DNA from: Paradevosia shaoguanensis
GTDB taxonomy: Bacteria > Pseudomonadota > Alphaproteobacteria > Rhizobiales > Devosiaceae
NCBI RefSeq assembly: GCF_016801025.1
Contig: NZ_CP068983.1
Location: 3,960,501-4,024,500, forward strand
Direction of reading: 5' to 3'
Length of the DNA stretch: 64,000 nt
In this document: positions 8,872 through 18,966 of the stretch, one piece after another
Position numbering within the stretch: position 1 is the first letter of the stretch
Layout of the letters: every line of letters begins with the position of its first letter
The notes under the pieces: model-generated
Database searches by the model: none
The model's input: only the letters and a program-made list of their open reading frames with translations
Told to the model about the DNA's origin: nothing
Program-made: the position numbers and the translations under genes

Positions 8872-10083
8872 GTGCGTGTTTTGAGTTCCAAGCGTAATAG
8901 CTGGCAGTCCATGGTCCGGCTTGCCACCCTGTTGACGATCGTATCGCCCGTCGTGGTTGCCTGCAGTTCTGGCGGCTTCCATGGCAGCACCGGCGTGAAG
9001 CGCTCGGCCTTTACCTCCAAGGAATTCGGAGTCAGCAGCTCGCCGCGCGTCAGCCGCTCTGCCAATCCTCCGCGCGGGGGCGGGCGCTACCTGGTTGGCA
9101 AGCCCTATACCGTGCGCGGGCAGGTCTACACGCCCAAGGAAGATCCCAGCTATGTCGCGCAGGGCAAGGCGTCCTGGTATGGCGCCGATTTCCATGGCCG
9201 CCTGACTGCCAACGGCGAAATCTTCAGTGCGAATGCCATTTCCGGCGCGCATCCGACGCTGCCGCTGCCGTCCTATGTTCGCGTCACCAATCTCGACAAT
9301 GGTCGCTCGCTCGTCGTGCGCGTCAACGATCGCGGGCCGTACCTGCCCGGACGCCTGATGGACGTTTCGGCACGGGCGGCTGACCTGCTCGGCTTCATGA
9401 ACCGCGGCAGCGCCAATATCCAGGTCAACTATGTCGGTCCGGCGCCGCTCCAGGGCGACGACACCCGCGTGCTGCTGGCCAGCCTCAATTCGTCGACCGT
9501 GCAGGAGCAGGGCAATACGCGCCTCGCCATGGTCGAACCGCAGCAGACCCGGCCTGCGGTTCAGCAGGTTGCCCAGGCAGCTCCGGCGCCGCAGCCGCCG
9601 GCGGCGATGCAGGGCGACGCCGTGCAGGTGGTGACGAGCTTTGGTGGGCACACCGAAGTCGAGTCCTACCAGCGCAGCAAGGGCACGTATTCGGCCAAGG
9701 ACCTGGCGGCAGACTTCATGGGGCTCTTCTCCTACGCCGATACCGGCATGACGGCGCAGAGCGAGAACGATGCGATCCTCAATGCGCATGATGCCGTGAA
9801 CGCGATGGCGACGCGCAGCCCGGCACTCCGCGACTGGGCCGCGACCGTCGATCAGGATTCGCGCGCCATCAAGCTGCAGATCGGCATATTCGCCGACCAG
9901 ACCAAGGCGATCGAGATTGAAGAGCGGTTCGCCTATCTGGGCGCGGTGGAGGAGCAGGCGGTGTCGGCGCAGGGGCGCGACGCGACGCGCCTGATGCTCA
10001 CGCAGCTCAAGCCTGGCGTCGCTCGCGATGATGTGCTCAATCTGGCCCGGGAACTTGGCCTGAAGGACATCATTCTGTATTAG
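8872..10083 (+). CDS. rlpA: Septal ring lytic transglycosylase RlpA family lipoprotein
   Basis: Envelope lipoprotein that cleaves naked glycan strands at division sites. The N-terminal signal ends in the lipobox VVAC (Cys31 if the GTG at 8872 is used). The double-psi beta-barrel follows (ASWYGADFHGRLTANGEIF, then LVVRVNDRGPYLPGRLMDVS), carrying the conserved RPxxxTANGE-type and RVNDRGP motifs. A Pro/Ala/Gln-rich spacer leads to a C-terminal segment (IKLQIGIFADQTKAIEIEE) that resembles a SPOR peptidoglycan-binding domain. A TTG at 8881 is an alternative start. It is followed closely by a D,D-carboxypeptidase, another cell-wall enzyme. Confidence 0.88.
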   Translation: MRVLSSKRNSWQSMVRLATLLTIVSPVVVACSSGGFHGSTGVKRSAFTSKEFGVSSSPRVSRSANPPRGGGRYLVGKPYTVRGQVYTPKEDPSYVAQGKASWYGADFHGRLTANGEIFSANAISGAHPTLPLPSYVRVTNLDNGRSLVVRVNDRGPYLPGRLMDVSARAADLLGFMNRGSANIQVNYVGPAPLQGDDTRVLLASLNSSTVQEQGNTRLAMVEPQQTRPAVQQVAQAAPAPQPPAAMQGDAVQVVTSFGGHTEVESYQRSKGTYSAKDLAADFMGLFSYADTGMTAQSENDAILNAHDAVNAMATRSPALRDWAATVDQDSRAIKLQIGIFADQTKAIEIEERFAYLGAVEEQAVSAQGRDATRLMLTQLKPGVARDDVLNLARELGLKDIILY

Positions 10084-10139
10084 ACTTCATGGTCTAAGAT
10101 GATCTTTTGATCCCCGCGTCCGGCGGCGCGGTTGCAGGG

Positions 10140-11300
10140 ATGTTCGATTTGTTGGGTCTAAGGCAATTCGTTCTGGCGGCAGCTGCAGTTCTGGCAATGC
10201 TGGCGCCCTCGTTCGGGCAGGACTTCGATACCAAAGCGAAGTTCGCCGTTCTCATGGATTACGACAGCGGCATGCTGCTGTTCCACAAGGATGCCGACGA
10301 GCGTCTCGAGCCAGCCAGCATGGCCAAGCTCATGACCGTTGCCGTGGTCTTCAACGAGCTCCGCAACGGGCGCGTGAAGATGACGGATGCGTTCTTCATC
10401 TCCGAACATGCGTGGCGTGACGGCGGGGCGAAATCGGGCGGCTCGACCATGTTTGCCGAGCTCAACTCGAAAGTGCCAGTCGAGGACCTGCTGACCTCGG
10501 TCATCGTGCAATCGGGCAATGACGCGGCCATAGCGCTGGCGGAAGGCATTGCCGGGTCGGAATCGACCTTCGCCAACATGATGAACCGGCTGGGCGAAGA
10601 AATCGGGCTCACCGGATCGCATTTCACCAATGCGACAGGGCTACCTGATCCGGACCAGTACTCCACGGCGCGCGACCTGGCCAATATCGCCCGGTACATC
10701 ATCGGAAATTTCCCGGAATACTACCACATCTTCTCCATCCCCGAATTCACCTGGAACAAGATCCGGCAATCGAACCGCAACTCGCTGGTCGAGATGGGAA
10801 TCGGCGTGGATGGTCTCAAGACCGGGCACACCGAGGCGGCCGGTTATGGCAGCGTGGTGTCGACGCCCGAGGGCGGTCGGCGGTTGATCGCAGTCGTGCA
10901 CGGGCTCAAGTCCATGAACGAGCGTGCAGAGGAGGCGCGCAAGCTGCTGCTCTGGGGCACGCGCAGCTTTGACCGCATTCCGGTCTATCCGAAGGGAAAG
11001 ACGGTAGGCTTCGCCAATGTCTATGGCGGAGAGGAGCCGCAGGTGCCGCTGATCGGGCAGGGCGATATCGACCTCTTCATTCCCAAGGGCGCGAGGGATT
11101 GCCCGCAGGCCACCATCACCTACAAGGGGCCGCTGCGGCCGCCGGTCGAGGAAGGCTCGCAGGTTGCTCAACTCAATATCATCTGTGGTGGGGTTGTCGT
11201 GCAGACGGCGCCGCTCTATGCCGGTGCGACCGTCAATGAGGGCGGGATCGTTCGCAAGGCCACCGACGCGCTCAAGCAGCTTGCGCTGGGGTGGCTCTGA
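10140..11300 (+). CDS. D-alanyl-D-alanine carboxypeptidase (penicillin-binding protein 5/6 family)
   Basis: Periplasmic serine peptidase that trims the terminal D-Ala from peptidoglycan stem peptides (dacA/dacC family). From the ATG at 10140 the protein has 386 residues with a signal peptide ending near PSFGQ. The three active-site motifs are S60-M-A-K63, S125-G-N127 and K227-T-G. A C-terminal beta-domain follows (IPVYPKGKTVGFANVYGGEE onward). A TTG at 10107 in the same frame would add 11 residues before the signal; the ATG gives the more normal signal peptide. It starts a tight run with tmk and holB. Confidence 0.93.
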   Translation: MFDLLGLRQFVLAAAAVLAMLAPSFGQDFDTKAKFAVLMDYDSGMLLFHKDADERLEPASMAKLMTVAVVFNELRNGRVKMTDAFFISEHAWRDGGAKSGGSTMFAELNSKVPVEDLLTSVIVQSGNDAAIALAEGIAGSESTFANMMNRLGEEIGLTGSHFTNATGLPDPDQYSTARDLANIARYIIGNFPEYYHIFSIPEFTWNKIRQSNRNSLVEMGIGVDGLKTGHTEAAGYGSVVSTPEGGRRLIAVVHGLKSMNERAEEARKLLLWGTRSFDRIPVYPKGKTVGFANVYGGEEPQVPLIGQGDIDLFIPKGARDCPQATITYKGPLRPPVEEGSQVAQLNIICGGVVVQTAPLYAGATVNEGGIVRKATDALKQLALGWL

Positions 11301-11311
11301 CAGGGAAATTC

Positions 11312-11998
11312 ATGGCCGACGCACCGCAGTCCGTCAAAGCCCGGTTCATCACCTTCGAAGGCGGGGAAGGGGTGGGAAAATCCACCCAGGCCAAGCGCCT
11401 GCAGGGGAACCTGCACAAGCACGGCATCGAGGCGGTGCGGACGCGCGAGCCGGGCGGTACGCCCAAGGCCGAGGCCATTCGCTCGTTCATCCTGCAGGGA
11501 CGTTCCGAGAGCTGGGGTGCAGGTGCAGAGGCCGTGTTGTTTGCGGCGGCGCGGCTCGACCACGTCAACCAACTGATCGCTCCGAATCTGGACGCAGGCA
11601 AATGGGTGATCTCCGATCGATTCCACGATTCGACGCGGGCCTATCAGGGGCTGACGGGCGGCGTTGACGAGAAGCTGATATCGGCACTCGAAGACCTGGC
11701 GCTGAACGGGCACAAGCCGGACCTGACGCTGCTGCTGGACATGGATCCCGAAGTGGCGTTTGCGCGGGTGCGCGAGCGACAGCTTGAGGACGCGCTGGTG
11801 GCGACCGGCGATCGCTTCGAGAAGGAAGACCTCGAATGGCACCGGCGGCTGCGTGAGGGGTTCCTGCGCATTGCCGAGAACAATCGCGATCGCTGCGTGG
11901 TCGTGCTGGCGGATCGCACCGAGGACAAGCTGGAAGAGACGATCTGGCAGGCGGTCCTCGAGCACTTCCCCGAGATCGAAGCGGCAAAAACCGCGTGA
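11312..11998 (+). CDS. tmk: Thymidylate kinase
   Basis: Phosphorylates dTMP to dTDP for DNA synthesis. The 228-residue protein has the P-loop FEGGEGVGKSTQ, the DRx motif in VISDRFHDSTRAYQG and the lid region after it. I chose the ATG at 11312 because AGGGA lies 6 bases upstream; a GTG at 11291 would overlap the previous gene. The stop TGA overlaps the GTG start of holB, so the two are coupled, an arrangement common in alphaproteobacteria. Confidence 0.96.
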   Translation: MADAPQSVKARFITFEGGEGVGKSTQAKRLQGNLHKHGIEAVRTREPGGTPKAEAIRSFILQGRSESWGAGAEAVLFAAARLDHVNQLIAPNLDAGKWVISDRFHDSTRAYQGLTGGVDEKLISALEDLALNGHKPDLTLLLDMDPEVAFARVRERQLEDALVATGDRFEKEDLEWHRRLREGFLRIAENNRDRCVVVLADRTEDKLEETIWQAVLEHFPEIEAAKTA

Positions 11999-13038
11999 CC
12001 GACGATATTCCCATTCGCGAGCCCGACCAGATCGATGGTGTCCTGCTGCCTGAGCAGCAGCATGAGGTTTATGGGCACGAGGCGGCGCGCGCGACCATCA
12101 TGTCGCGTCTGCAAGGCGGGACTCTGCCCAATGCCGTGCTGATGCATGGCCCGCAGGGGATCGGCAAGGCGACGCTGGCCTTCAAGCTTGCGCGCGATAT
12201 TTTCGTGGCCACGGGAGATGAGGACGCGCATCGCGTCGATGAGCAGGTGATGGCCGGCTCGCATCCCAACCTCTTCGTATTGAGGCGCCAGCCCAAGGAC
12301 GGCAGGGGATTCTATACGGTCATCCGGGTGGACGATATCCGTCAGCTCGTGGAAGACCTGCGCAAGACGCGGGGCAGGGCGGGCCATCGCGTCGCCATCA
12401 TCGATTCGATCGATGACTGCAATGCCAGCTCGGCCAATGCGCTGCTCAAGATTCTGGAGGAACCGCCGGCGGAGACGATTTTCCTCCTGGTTTCGCATCG
12501 ACCTGGTTCGCTGTTGCCGACGATCAAGTCGCGGTGCCATTCGCTGGCCATGCGGCCGTTGGCGGATGCGGATGTCCGTGCGGTGCTGGAGCGGAGTCCC
12601 GGTGCCGAGCATTCGCAGCTCGAGGCGGCTGTCGGCCTGGCGCATGGTCGACCTCGCAAGGGCTTCGAGGCCATGCTCGTGTCAGGCGATGGGACGCTGG
12701 CGGCGTTGCGCGGCTGGCTCGCCGGGCCTGAGCGGTTTCCGTCGGGTGCGCATCTGGCACTGGCCGATGCGATCGCGGCAGGCTCGGATACAGCAGAGGC
12801 GGCGTTTGCGCGCGAACTCATTGTCGAATGGCTTGCCAATGAGGCAAAATCGGCGGCACTACAGGGGCCTGCGGGGCGTATCCGTCTTGCCTCTGCAACC
12901 GAGCTATGGGACAAGGCGCAGGCCCTGTTCGACGAGACAGACACCCTCAATCTCGACATGCGGCAGACGCTTACCGTCATCTTCGATGCGATCAAGCGCC
13001 ACCTTTCTGAGACATTGCCCCTATCCGAGCCATCATGA
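11995..13038 (+). CDS. holB: DNA polymerase III subunit delta'
   Basis: Clamp-loader subunit that helps load the sliding clamp at replication forks. The 347-residue AAA+ protein has [18 protein letters not shown] (Walker A) at about 46-63, the sensor-1/Walker B region [23 protein letters not shown], and a C-terminal helical domain. The SRC-like motif is present (KSRCHSL). It overlaps tmk and metG by 4 bases on each side. Confidence 0.93.
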   Translation: MTDDIPIREPDQIDGVLLPEQQHEVYGHEAARATIMSRLQGGTLPNAVLMHGPQGIGKATLAFKLARDIFVATGDEDAHRVDEQVMAGSHPNLFVLRRQPKDGRGFYTVIRVDDIRQLVEDLRKTRGRAGHRVAIIDSIDDCNASSANALLKILEEPPAETIFLLVSHRPGSLLPTIKSRCHSLAMRPLADADVRAVLERSPGAEHSQLEAAVGLAHGRPRKGFEAMLVSGDGTLAALRGWLAGPERFPSGAHLALADAIAAGSDTAEAAFARELIVEWLANEAKSAALQGPAGRIRLASATELWDKAQALFDETDTLNLDMRQTLTVIFDAIKRHLSETLPLSEPS

Positions 13039-14585
13039 CCCGCAACGCCTATTACGTCACGACCGCAATCTCCTATCCCAATGGCGAGCCCCATATCGGC
13101 CACGCCTATGAGATGATCGCGACCGACGCCATGGCGCGCTGGAAGCGGCTCGAAGGGCGTGACGTCTATTTCCTGACGGGCACCGATGAGCACGGTATCA
13201 AGATGGTGCAGACGGCCGAGAAGCAGGGCATTCCGGTGCGCGATCTCGCCGACCGCAATTCCGCACGTTTCCGCGAACTTGCCGGCGCGCTCAACCTTTC
13301 GAACGACGATTTCATCCGCACGACCGAGGCGCGCCATTATGCGGCAAGCCAGGCGATCTGGAACGCAATGGTCGCGGCAGGCGACATTTACGAGGGCAAG
13401 TACGAGGGCTGGTACTCAGTCCGCGACGAGGCCTATTTCGACGAGTCCGAACTCACCGCCGGCGAGGGCGGCAAGAAGTTTGCGCCATCGGGTGCGCCGG
13501 TGGAGTGGGTGGAAGAGCCCAGCTATTTCTTCCGCCTATCGGCCTTCGCGGAACGGCTGCTCAAGCACTACGACGACAATCCGGATTTCATCGGCCCCAA
13601 TGAGCGTCGCAACGAGATCGTCGCTTTCGTCAAGCGCGGGCTCGATGACGTCTCGATTTCGCGCACGACTTTCGACTGGGGCATTCCGGTACCCAACGTG
13701 CCGGGACACGTGATGTATGTGTGGGTCGACGCGCTGACCAATTACATGACCGGCGTGGGCTATCCCGACACCAATAGCGAGCTGTTCCAGCGGTATTGGC
13801 CGGCGGACCTCCACGTTATCGGCAAGGATATCACGCGCTTCCATACCATCTACTGGCCGGCTTTCCTGATGAGCGCCGGGCTGCCGCTGCCGCGCAAGGT
13901 TTTCGCGCACGGCTTCATCACCGTGGACGGCCGGAAGATGAGCAAGTCGCTCGGCAACGTCATCGAGCCGTTCGCGCTGGTCGAGGAATTCGGCGCCGAC
14001 CCGGTGCGCTATTTCTTCCTGCGCGAAGTCAGCTTCGGCAATGACGGTGACTATAGCCGCGACAAGTTCGTCAACCGCTCCAACGCGGACCTGGCCAACG
14101 ACCTGGGCAACCTGGCGCAGCGCTCGCTCTCGATGATCAACAAGAACTGCGAGGCGAAGGTGCCGGAAGTCGGCGCCTATACTGAGGCCGATCGCGCGGT
14201 GCTCGATCTGGCGGCCGATGCGACCGCCCGGGCCGTGAAGGCCATGAACGAGCAGTTCGTGCATGAGGCGGTCGCGGCGATCTGGGAAGCGGTGAGCGAA
14301 GCTAACCGTTATTTCGCGGGCCAGGAGCCGTGGGCGCTCAAGAAGACCGACCTGGTCCGGATGGGCACGGTGCTCTACGTGACGGCCGAGGTGATCCGGC
14401 GGGTGACGATCCCGGCGCTTGCCTTCATTCCGGAATCGGCTGGGAAAATCCTCGATAGCCTCAACGTGCCGGCGGACAACCGTCTGCTCGCTCATGCCAA
14501 TGACGGCTCCGCGCTGGTGCCGGGTACCGACCTGCCAGCGCCACAGCCGGTGTTCCAGCGCTTCGAGCGGACCAAGGCCGAGTAA
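13035..14585 (+). CDS. metG: Methionyl-tRNA synthetase
   Basis: Class I aminoacyl-tRNA synthetase that charges tRNA-Met. The 516-residue protein has the HIGH motif ([13 protein letters not shown]) near residue 20, the KMSKS motif at 301-305, and the anticodon-binding helical domain after about 350. It lacks the C-terminal tRNA-binding extension found in longer MetG forms and ends soon after the core, as in many alphaproteobacteria. The start overlaps the holB stop (ATGA), and tatD follows after 1 base. Confidence 0.97.
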   Translation: MTRNAYYVTTAISYPNGEPHIGHAYEMIATDAMARWKRLEGRDVYFLTGTDEHGIKMVQTAEKQGIPVRDLADRNSARFRELAGALNLSNDDFIRTTEARHYAASQAIWNAMVAAGDIYEGKYEGWYSVRDEAYFDESELTAGEGGKKFAPSGAPVEWVEEPSYFFRLSAFAERLLKHYDDNPDFIGPNERRNEIVAFVKRGLDDVSISRTTFDWGIPVPNVPGHVMYVWVDALTNYMTGVGYPDTNSELFQRYWPADLHVIGKDITRFHTIYWPAFLMSAGLPLPRKVFAHGFITVDGRKMSKSLGNVIEPFALVEEFGADPVRYFFLREVSFGNDGDYSRDKFVNRSNADLANDLGNLAQRSLSMINKNCEAKVPEVGAYTEADRAVLDLAADATARAVKAMNEQFVHEAVAAIWEAVSEANRYFAGQEPWALKKTDLVRMGTVLYVTAEVIRRVTIPALAFIPESAGKILDSLNVPADNRLLAHANDGSALVPGTDLPAPQPVFQRFERTKAE

Positions 14586-14586
14586 G

Positions 14587-15363
14587 ATGCTGATCGACAG
14601 CCATTGCCACCTCGATTTCGAGGCTCTGGCCGCCGACCGGCCGGGCGTGCTTGCGCGCGCCCGCGCAGCCGGTGTCACCGGCATCGTCACGATCAGCACC
14701 TGGGTGGACAAGTTCGCCGAGATCTCCCGCATTGCCGAGGAGAACGAGGGCGTGTGGTGCTCGGTCGGCACGCATCCGCACAATGCCGACCGGGAGCTGC
14801 ATATCCAGGTGGCGGAACTGGTTCGCTTGTCAGCGCACCCCAAATGCGTGGCGATCGGGGAAGCGGGGCTCGACTATTTCTACGACAATGCGCCGCGCGA
14901 GGCACAAGCCGAAGGCTTTCGGCGGCATATCGCGGCAGCGCGCGAGACGCAGTTGCCACTGGTGATCCATAGCCGGTCAGCTGATGAAGACATGGCGGCG
15001 ATCCTCGAGGAGGAGACGGCGAAGGGGGCGTTCCCATTCGTGCTGCACTGCTTCTCGTCGGGAGCAGCTTTGGCACGCGCCGGGCTTGCCCTGGGCGGCT
15101 ATCTGTCGTTTTCAGGCATCCTGACGTTCCGCAACGCCGAGGAAATCCGCGAGGTTGCTGCATTCGCGCCGGCTGACCGCATTCTCGTCGAGACCGATGC
15201 ACCCTATCTCGCGCCGATCCCGCATCGCGGGCAATCGAACGAGCCGAGCTTCGTGCGGTTTACCGCTGAGAAGCTGGCGGAGGTTCGCGGCGTGAACCTG
15301 ACCGAGATTGCCGAGCAGACCACGCGCAACTTCGCCCGTCTGTTCTCCAAGACGGGCCTCTGA
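14587..15363 (+). CDS. TatD family metal-dependent hydrolase
   Basis: Metal-dependent (deoxy)ribonuclease-type hydrolase of the amidohydrolase fold. The true start is the ATG at 14587, giving MLIDSHCHLDF, where H6 and H8 are metal ligands. The other ligand-bearing motifs are GEAGLDYFYD, LPLVIHSR, FVLHCFSS and ETDAPYLAP. The 258-residue length is normal. It lies in the metG operon, followed after 1 base by an MBL-fold gene. That trio is a common alphaproteobacterial arrangement. Confidence 0.94.
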   Translation: MLIDSHCHLDFEALAADRPGVLARARAAGVTGIVTISTWVDKFAEISRIAEENEGVWCSVGTHPHNADRELHIQVAELVRLSAHPKCVAIGEAGLDYFYDNAPREAQAEGFRRHIAAARETQLPLVIHSRSADEDMAAILEEETAKGAFPFVLHCFSSGAALARAGLALGGYLSFSGILTFRNAEEIREVAAFAPADRILVETDAPYLAPIPHRGQSNEPSFVRFTAEKLAEVRGVNLTEIAEQTTRNFARLFSKTGL

Positions 15364-15364
15364 C

Positions 15365-16198
15365 ATGCCGGCTGCCCAACGCATCGTCGCCACGATCCTG
15401 GGCTGCGGCTCCTCGGGCGGGGTGCCGCGCGTTGGCAATGGCTGGGGCGATTGCGACCCGGCCAATCCGCGAAACCGCCGACGGCGCTGCTCGCTGCTGA
15501 TCGAGGGCTTTTCGGACGTTTCGGATACGCCGACCCGCGTCATTGTGGATACAGGCTGCGACCTGCGCGAGCAGCTTCTCGATGCGGAAGTCGATCGGGT
15601 CGATGCGGTGTTCTACACGCATGAGCATGCCGACCATACGCATGGCATCGATGACCTTCGGGTGCTGGCGCTGAACAGCATGAAGCGCGTAGACGTCTAT
15701 TATTCGGCGGTCACAGGAGCGCGGTTGCATGAGGCGTTCCGCTATTGCTTCGTGACGGCGGAGGGGAGCGGGTATCCGCCGATCCTCAATGGGCACGTCA
15801 TCGCGCCGGAGCAGGAAGTCACCATCGATGGGCCGGGCGGCTCGATAACCGTCCGTGCCTTTGATCAGGAGCATGGAGATATCCGGTCGCTCGGTTTTCG
15901 CGTGGGCGGCTTTGCCTATTCCTGCGATCTTTCGGGCATTCCGCAGCAGTCGCTCGCGGCAGTGTCTGGGCTGGACGTCTGGGTTATCGACGCGCTGCGG
16001 CCGACGCCGCATCCGAGCCACCTGAGCCTACCGGAATCCCTCGACCTCATCGATCGGCTGAAGCCGCGCCATGCGGTGCTGACCAATCTTCACGTCGACA
16101 TGGACTATGCGACGGTCGAGCGGATTACGCCGCACAATGTCGTGGCGGCTTATGACGGGCTGCGGATCGACGTGACGACCGGATCGATCCTGCGCTAG
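15365..16198 (+). CDS. MBL fold metallo-hydrolase (PhnP-like)
   Basis: Predicted phosphodiesterase-type metallo-beta-lactamase-fold hydrolase. The 277-residue protein starts MPAAQRIVATILGCGSSGGVPR, which is the characteristic opening of this subgroup. It has the zinc motif H86-E-H88-A-D90-H91 and a later DAL-RPTPHPSHLS segment. It resembles PhnP, the cyclic phosphate phosphodiesterase, but no phn genes are nearby, so a phosphonate role is not supported. It is the last gene of the metG-tatD run. Confidence 0.88.
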   Translation: MPAAQRIVATILGCGSSGGVPRVGNGWGDCDPANPRNRRRRCSLLIEGFSDVSDTPTRVIVDTGCDLREQLLDAEVDRVDAVFYTHEHADHTHGIDDLRVLALNSMKRVDVYYSAVTGARLHEAFRYCFVTAEGSGYPPILNGHVIAPEQEVTIDGPGGSITVRAFDQEHGDIRSLGFRVGGFAYSCDLSGIPQQSLAAVSGLDVWVIDALRPTPHPSHLSLPESLDLIDRLKPRHAVLTNLHVDMDYATVERITPHNVVAAYDGLRIDVTTGSILR

Positions 16199-16286
16199 TT
16201 CGCGACATGTCCCGACACGACGCCTGGTGCTAGGCTGGCTTAGCGATGGAAACATCGCTGGAGCAACCGATCCGGGAGTTCGACAG

Positions 16287-17060
16287 ATGAATCGTCTGCA
16301 AGGCAAAGTCGCTGTGGTTACGGGCGCCGCGCTGGGCATTGGCGCAGCGGTGGCGCGCAAGCTGGTGGAGGAGGGCGCTTCCGTGCTCCTCACCGACCTC
16401 AAGGAAAGCGAGGGCATGAGCCTCGCCGCCGAGCTGGGCGGCTCGGCGATCTTCCTGCGACATGACGTAACGCAGGAAGAGCAGTGGGAAGCGGTGATGG
16501 GCCAGGCGCTCGACCGGTTCGGCCATGTCGACGTGTTGGTCAACAATGCCGGCGTCGGCTTCGGCAGTGCGCCGGAGGACCAGACGCTCGACGATTGGCA
16601 CAAGCTGATGCGCGTCAATCTGGATGCTGTTTTCCTCGGCACGAAGCACGCCATCCGAGCGATGAAGAAGGCCAAGCCGGCAGGTGCGGGCGGCTCGATC
16701 ATCAACATGTCCTCGATCGAGGGGTTGGTCGGCGATCCGACGCTCGGCGCCTACAATGCTTCCAAGGGCGGAGTGCGGCTCTATACGAAATCGGTCGCGC
16801 TCTATTGCGCGCAGAACAGGCTCGGGATTCGGGTCAATTCGGTGCATCCCGGCTATATCCTGACTCCGATGGTGGAGAACGCCATTGCCGCCGCACCTGA
16901 TCCCGACGCGATGCGGCAGCATCTGGTGGGCCTGCATCCCGTGGGGCATCTAGGTGAGCCGGATGATATCGCCTGGGGCGTGGTTTATCTCGCCTCGGAC
17001 GAGTCCAAGTTCGTCACCGGCTCGGAACTGGTGATCGATGGTGGCTACACCGCGCAATAG
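16287..17060 (+). CDS. SDR family oxidoreductase (glucose/3-beta-hydroxysteroid type)
   Basis: NAD(P)-dependent dehydrogenase of the classical short-chain family, 257 residues. It shows the cofactor motif TGAALGIGAAV near the N terminus, D-L after beta-2 (LTDLKES, favouring NAD), NNAGVG, and the catalytic Y156-x-x-x-K160 (YNASKGG). The C terminus has the typical VTGSELVIDGGYTAQ. GGGAG lies 7 bases before the chosen ATG. Substrate is unknown. It is transcribed alone and converges on the P-type ATPase gene. Confidence 0.9.
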   Translation: MNRLQGKVAVVTGAALGIGAAVARKLVEEGASVLLTDLKESEGMSLAAELGGSAIFLRHDVTQEEQWEAVMGQALDRFGHVDVLVNNAGVGFGSAPEDQTLDDWHKLMRVNLDAVFLGTKHAIRAMKKAKPAGAGGSIINMSSIEGLVGDPTLGAYNASKGGVRLYTKSVALYCAQNRLGIRVNSVHPGYILTPMVENAIAAAPDPDAMRQHLVGLHPVGHLGEPDDIAWGVVYLASDESKFVTGSELVIDGGYTAQ

Positions 17061-17065
17061 GCAAC

Positions 17066-18910
17066 CTAGCGCAAGGCGCGCAGGGCGTTGAAGATCACGA
17101 TGATGTCGATGGCCTCCTGGAGCAGGGCACCCTGCACGGGAGGCAGGTAGCCCAGCGCCGCTGCGATCATGCCGGCGAAGGAGAGACCGAGACCGACGAA
17201 AACGCTCTGCTTGGCGATGCCCAGCGATCGGTGTGCGATCTTGAGTGCTTCGACCAGTGGGCTGAGCTTGTCGACCAGCAGCACGAGGCCGGCTGCCTCC
17301 GAGGATGCGGCCGTGCCGCGGGCACCCATGGCGACGCCGACATCGGCGGCAGCCAAGGCCGGGGCGTCGTTGACGCCGTCGCCGACCATGAGCACGGGGC
17401 CATGCTCGCGCTCGGCGGAAACGACGGCGACCTTCTGGTCCGGCGTGAGGTCACCCCGGGCATCGTCCAGATGCAGTTCTCGGCGAAACTCGTCAACGAC
17501 GTCCTGACGATCGCCGGAGGCGAGGGTGATGCGTTTGATGCCCGCCTGTCGGAGGCTGTCGAGGAGGGATTGTGCGTCGTCCCGCATCGGGTCGGCCATG
17601 ACGATGATGCCGGCTACGGCGCCATCCACCGCCACGGCGACCACGGCCTGGCCGGGCTTGAGGCCATCGCGGAAGGTGGCGGGATCGCCGCTGGCGCTTT
17701 TGGAGCGGACATAGCCGCTGCCACCGACGACGACGCGGTGGCCATCTATGACGCCCTCCAGTCCGGCTCCGGCGTCTTCGACGACCGAGGTCGGCAGGAC
17801 GAGCTGGAGGCCACGGGCCTTCGCGGCCTCGATGAGGGAGGTTGCCATGACGTGCGTCGAGGCCTGGTCAAGCGAGGCGGCCAGGCGGAGCAGTTCGTCG
17901 GGTGCGCGGCCGGGTGCGGAGCGCACATCTTCGATTTCGGGATAACCACGGGTCAGCGTGCCGGTCTTGTCGAGTACGGCGGTGCGAACCTGGGCGAGCG
18001 CCTCAAGGACATCGCCGCCCTTGATCAAGGCGCCGATCCTGGCCGAACGCGACATGCCGGAGATGATGGCCACCGGGACGGCGATGATGAGCGGGCAGGG
18101 AGTCGCCACCACCAGAACGGCCACGGCACGGCGCGCGTCGCCGGAAAAATACCAGGCCGCGACCGCCAGCACGACCGTGACGATCAGGAACACCATGGCG
18201 TAGCGATCGGCGAGGCGGGTCATCGGCGCCTTGCTTTCCTGTGCCGACTGGACCAGGCGGACTATGGCAGCGTAGGTGCTTTCGGAGGCCGGACGGGTGG
18301 CGACCATGTCGAAGGTCGGGCCGGTATTGGTGCTGCCGCTGAGGGCTTCCTCATCGACCTGCCGCTGGACGGGCAGGGGTTCGCCGGTGAGCGCGGATTG
18401 ATCGAGGACGGCTACGCCTTGTGACACCTTGCCGTCTACAGGGAGCACCTCGCCATGACGGATCATCAGCCGGTCGCCGGGTTGGAGGGCTGCAATGGGT
18501 GTTTCGACCAGGCCGCCATCCTGGTAGCGCATGGCGCTATGGGAGACGCGGCCGATGAGAGCTGTCATCTCGCGACGCGCACGGCCAGAGGCGAAGTCTT
18601 CGAGCAATTGCCCGCCGGCATACATGAGCGCCACGACATTGGCCGCCAGGCTTTCTCCGATGAGGAGGGCCGACACCATCGACAGGGCAGCCACGACATC
18701 GAGGCCGACATCGCCCGCACGCAACGAACGCCATATCTGCAGCAGGAGCGCCAGCAGGACGGGAAGCGTGGCGACCGACCAGATGATACGTGGCAGCTCT
18801 GGCGATATCAGATTGGCGGCAAAACCGGCGGCGATGCCCAGCGCGGCGATGGCGACGAGAATTTGGCTGGAGTGATTTCGCAACACAGCAAACATGCGCA
18901 GGAATCCCAT
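17066..18910 (-). CDS. Heavy-metal translocating P-type ATPase (P1B), no N-terminal metal-binding domain
   Basis: Membrane pump that exports transition-metal ions using ATP. The 614-residue protein has an actuator TGE at about 175-177, the transmembrane metal motif T270-P-C272-P-L, the phosphorylation site D314-KTGTLT, and the hinge GDGVNDAPALAAADVG. It starts directly with membrane helices and has no HMA or His-rich metal-binding domain. The TPC motif (not CPC or SPC) is the form described for P1B-5-type pumps, but no hemerythrin-like tail is present. Metal specificity is therefore open. No adjacent metal regulator is visible. Confidence 0.92.
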   Translation of the reverse strand: MGFLRMFAVLRNHSSQILVAIAALGIAAGFAANLISPELPRIIWSVATLPVLLALLLQIWRSLRAGDVGLDVVAALSMVSALLIGESLAANVVALMYAGGQLLEDFASGRARREMTALIGRVSHSAMRYQDGGLVETPIAALQPGDRLMIRHGEVLPVDGKVSQGVAVLDQSALTGEPLPVQRQVDEEALSGSTNTGPTFDMVATRPASESTYAAIVRLVQSAQESKAPMTRLADRYAMVFLIVTVVLAVAAWYFSGDARRAVAVLVVATPCPLIIAVPVAIISGMSRSARIGALIKGGDVLEALAQVRTAVLDKTGTLTRGYPEIEDVRSAPGRAPDELLRLAASLDQASTHVMATSLIEAAKARGLQLVLPTSVVEDAGAGLEGVIDGHRVVVGGSGYVRSKSASGDPATFRDGLKPGQAVVAVAVDGAVAGIIVMADPMRDDAQSLLDSLRQAGIKRITLASGDRQDVVDEFRRELHLDDARGDLTPDQKVAVVSAEREHGPVLMVGDGVNDAPALAAADVGVAMGARGTAASSEAAGLVLLVDKLSPLVEALKIAHRSLGIAKQSVFVGLGLSFAGMIAAALGYLPPVQGALLQEAIDIIVIFNALRALR

Positions 18911-18966
18911 TGGCTTATGCCATAGTGTGGGGCAGGCTTCGCGCTGTCCAGCGTGACCGTCGGTTA

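Noticed and set aside
17231-18424. Open frame of 397 codons antisense to the P-type ATPase
   Set aside because: Antisense shadow; the minus strand has all ATPase motifs.
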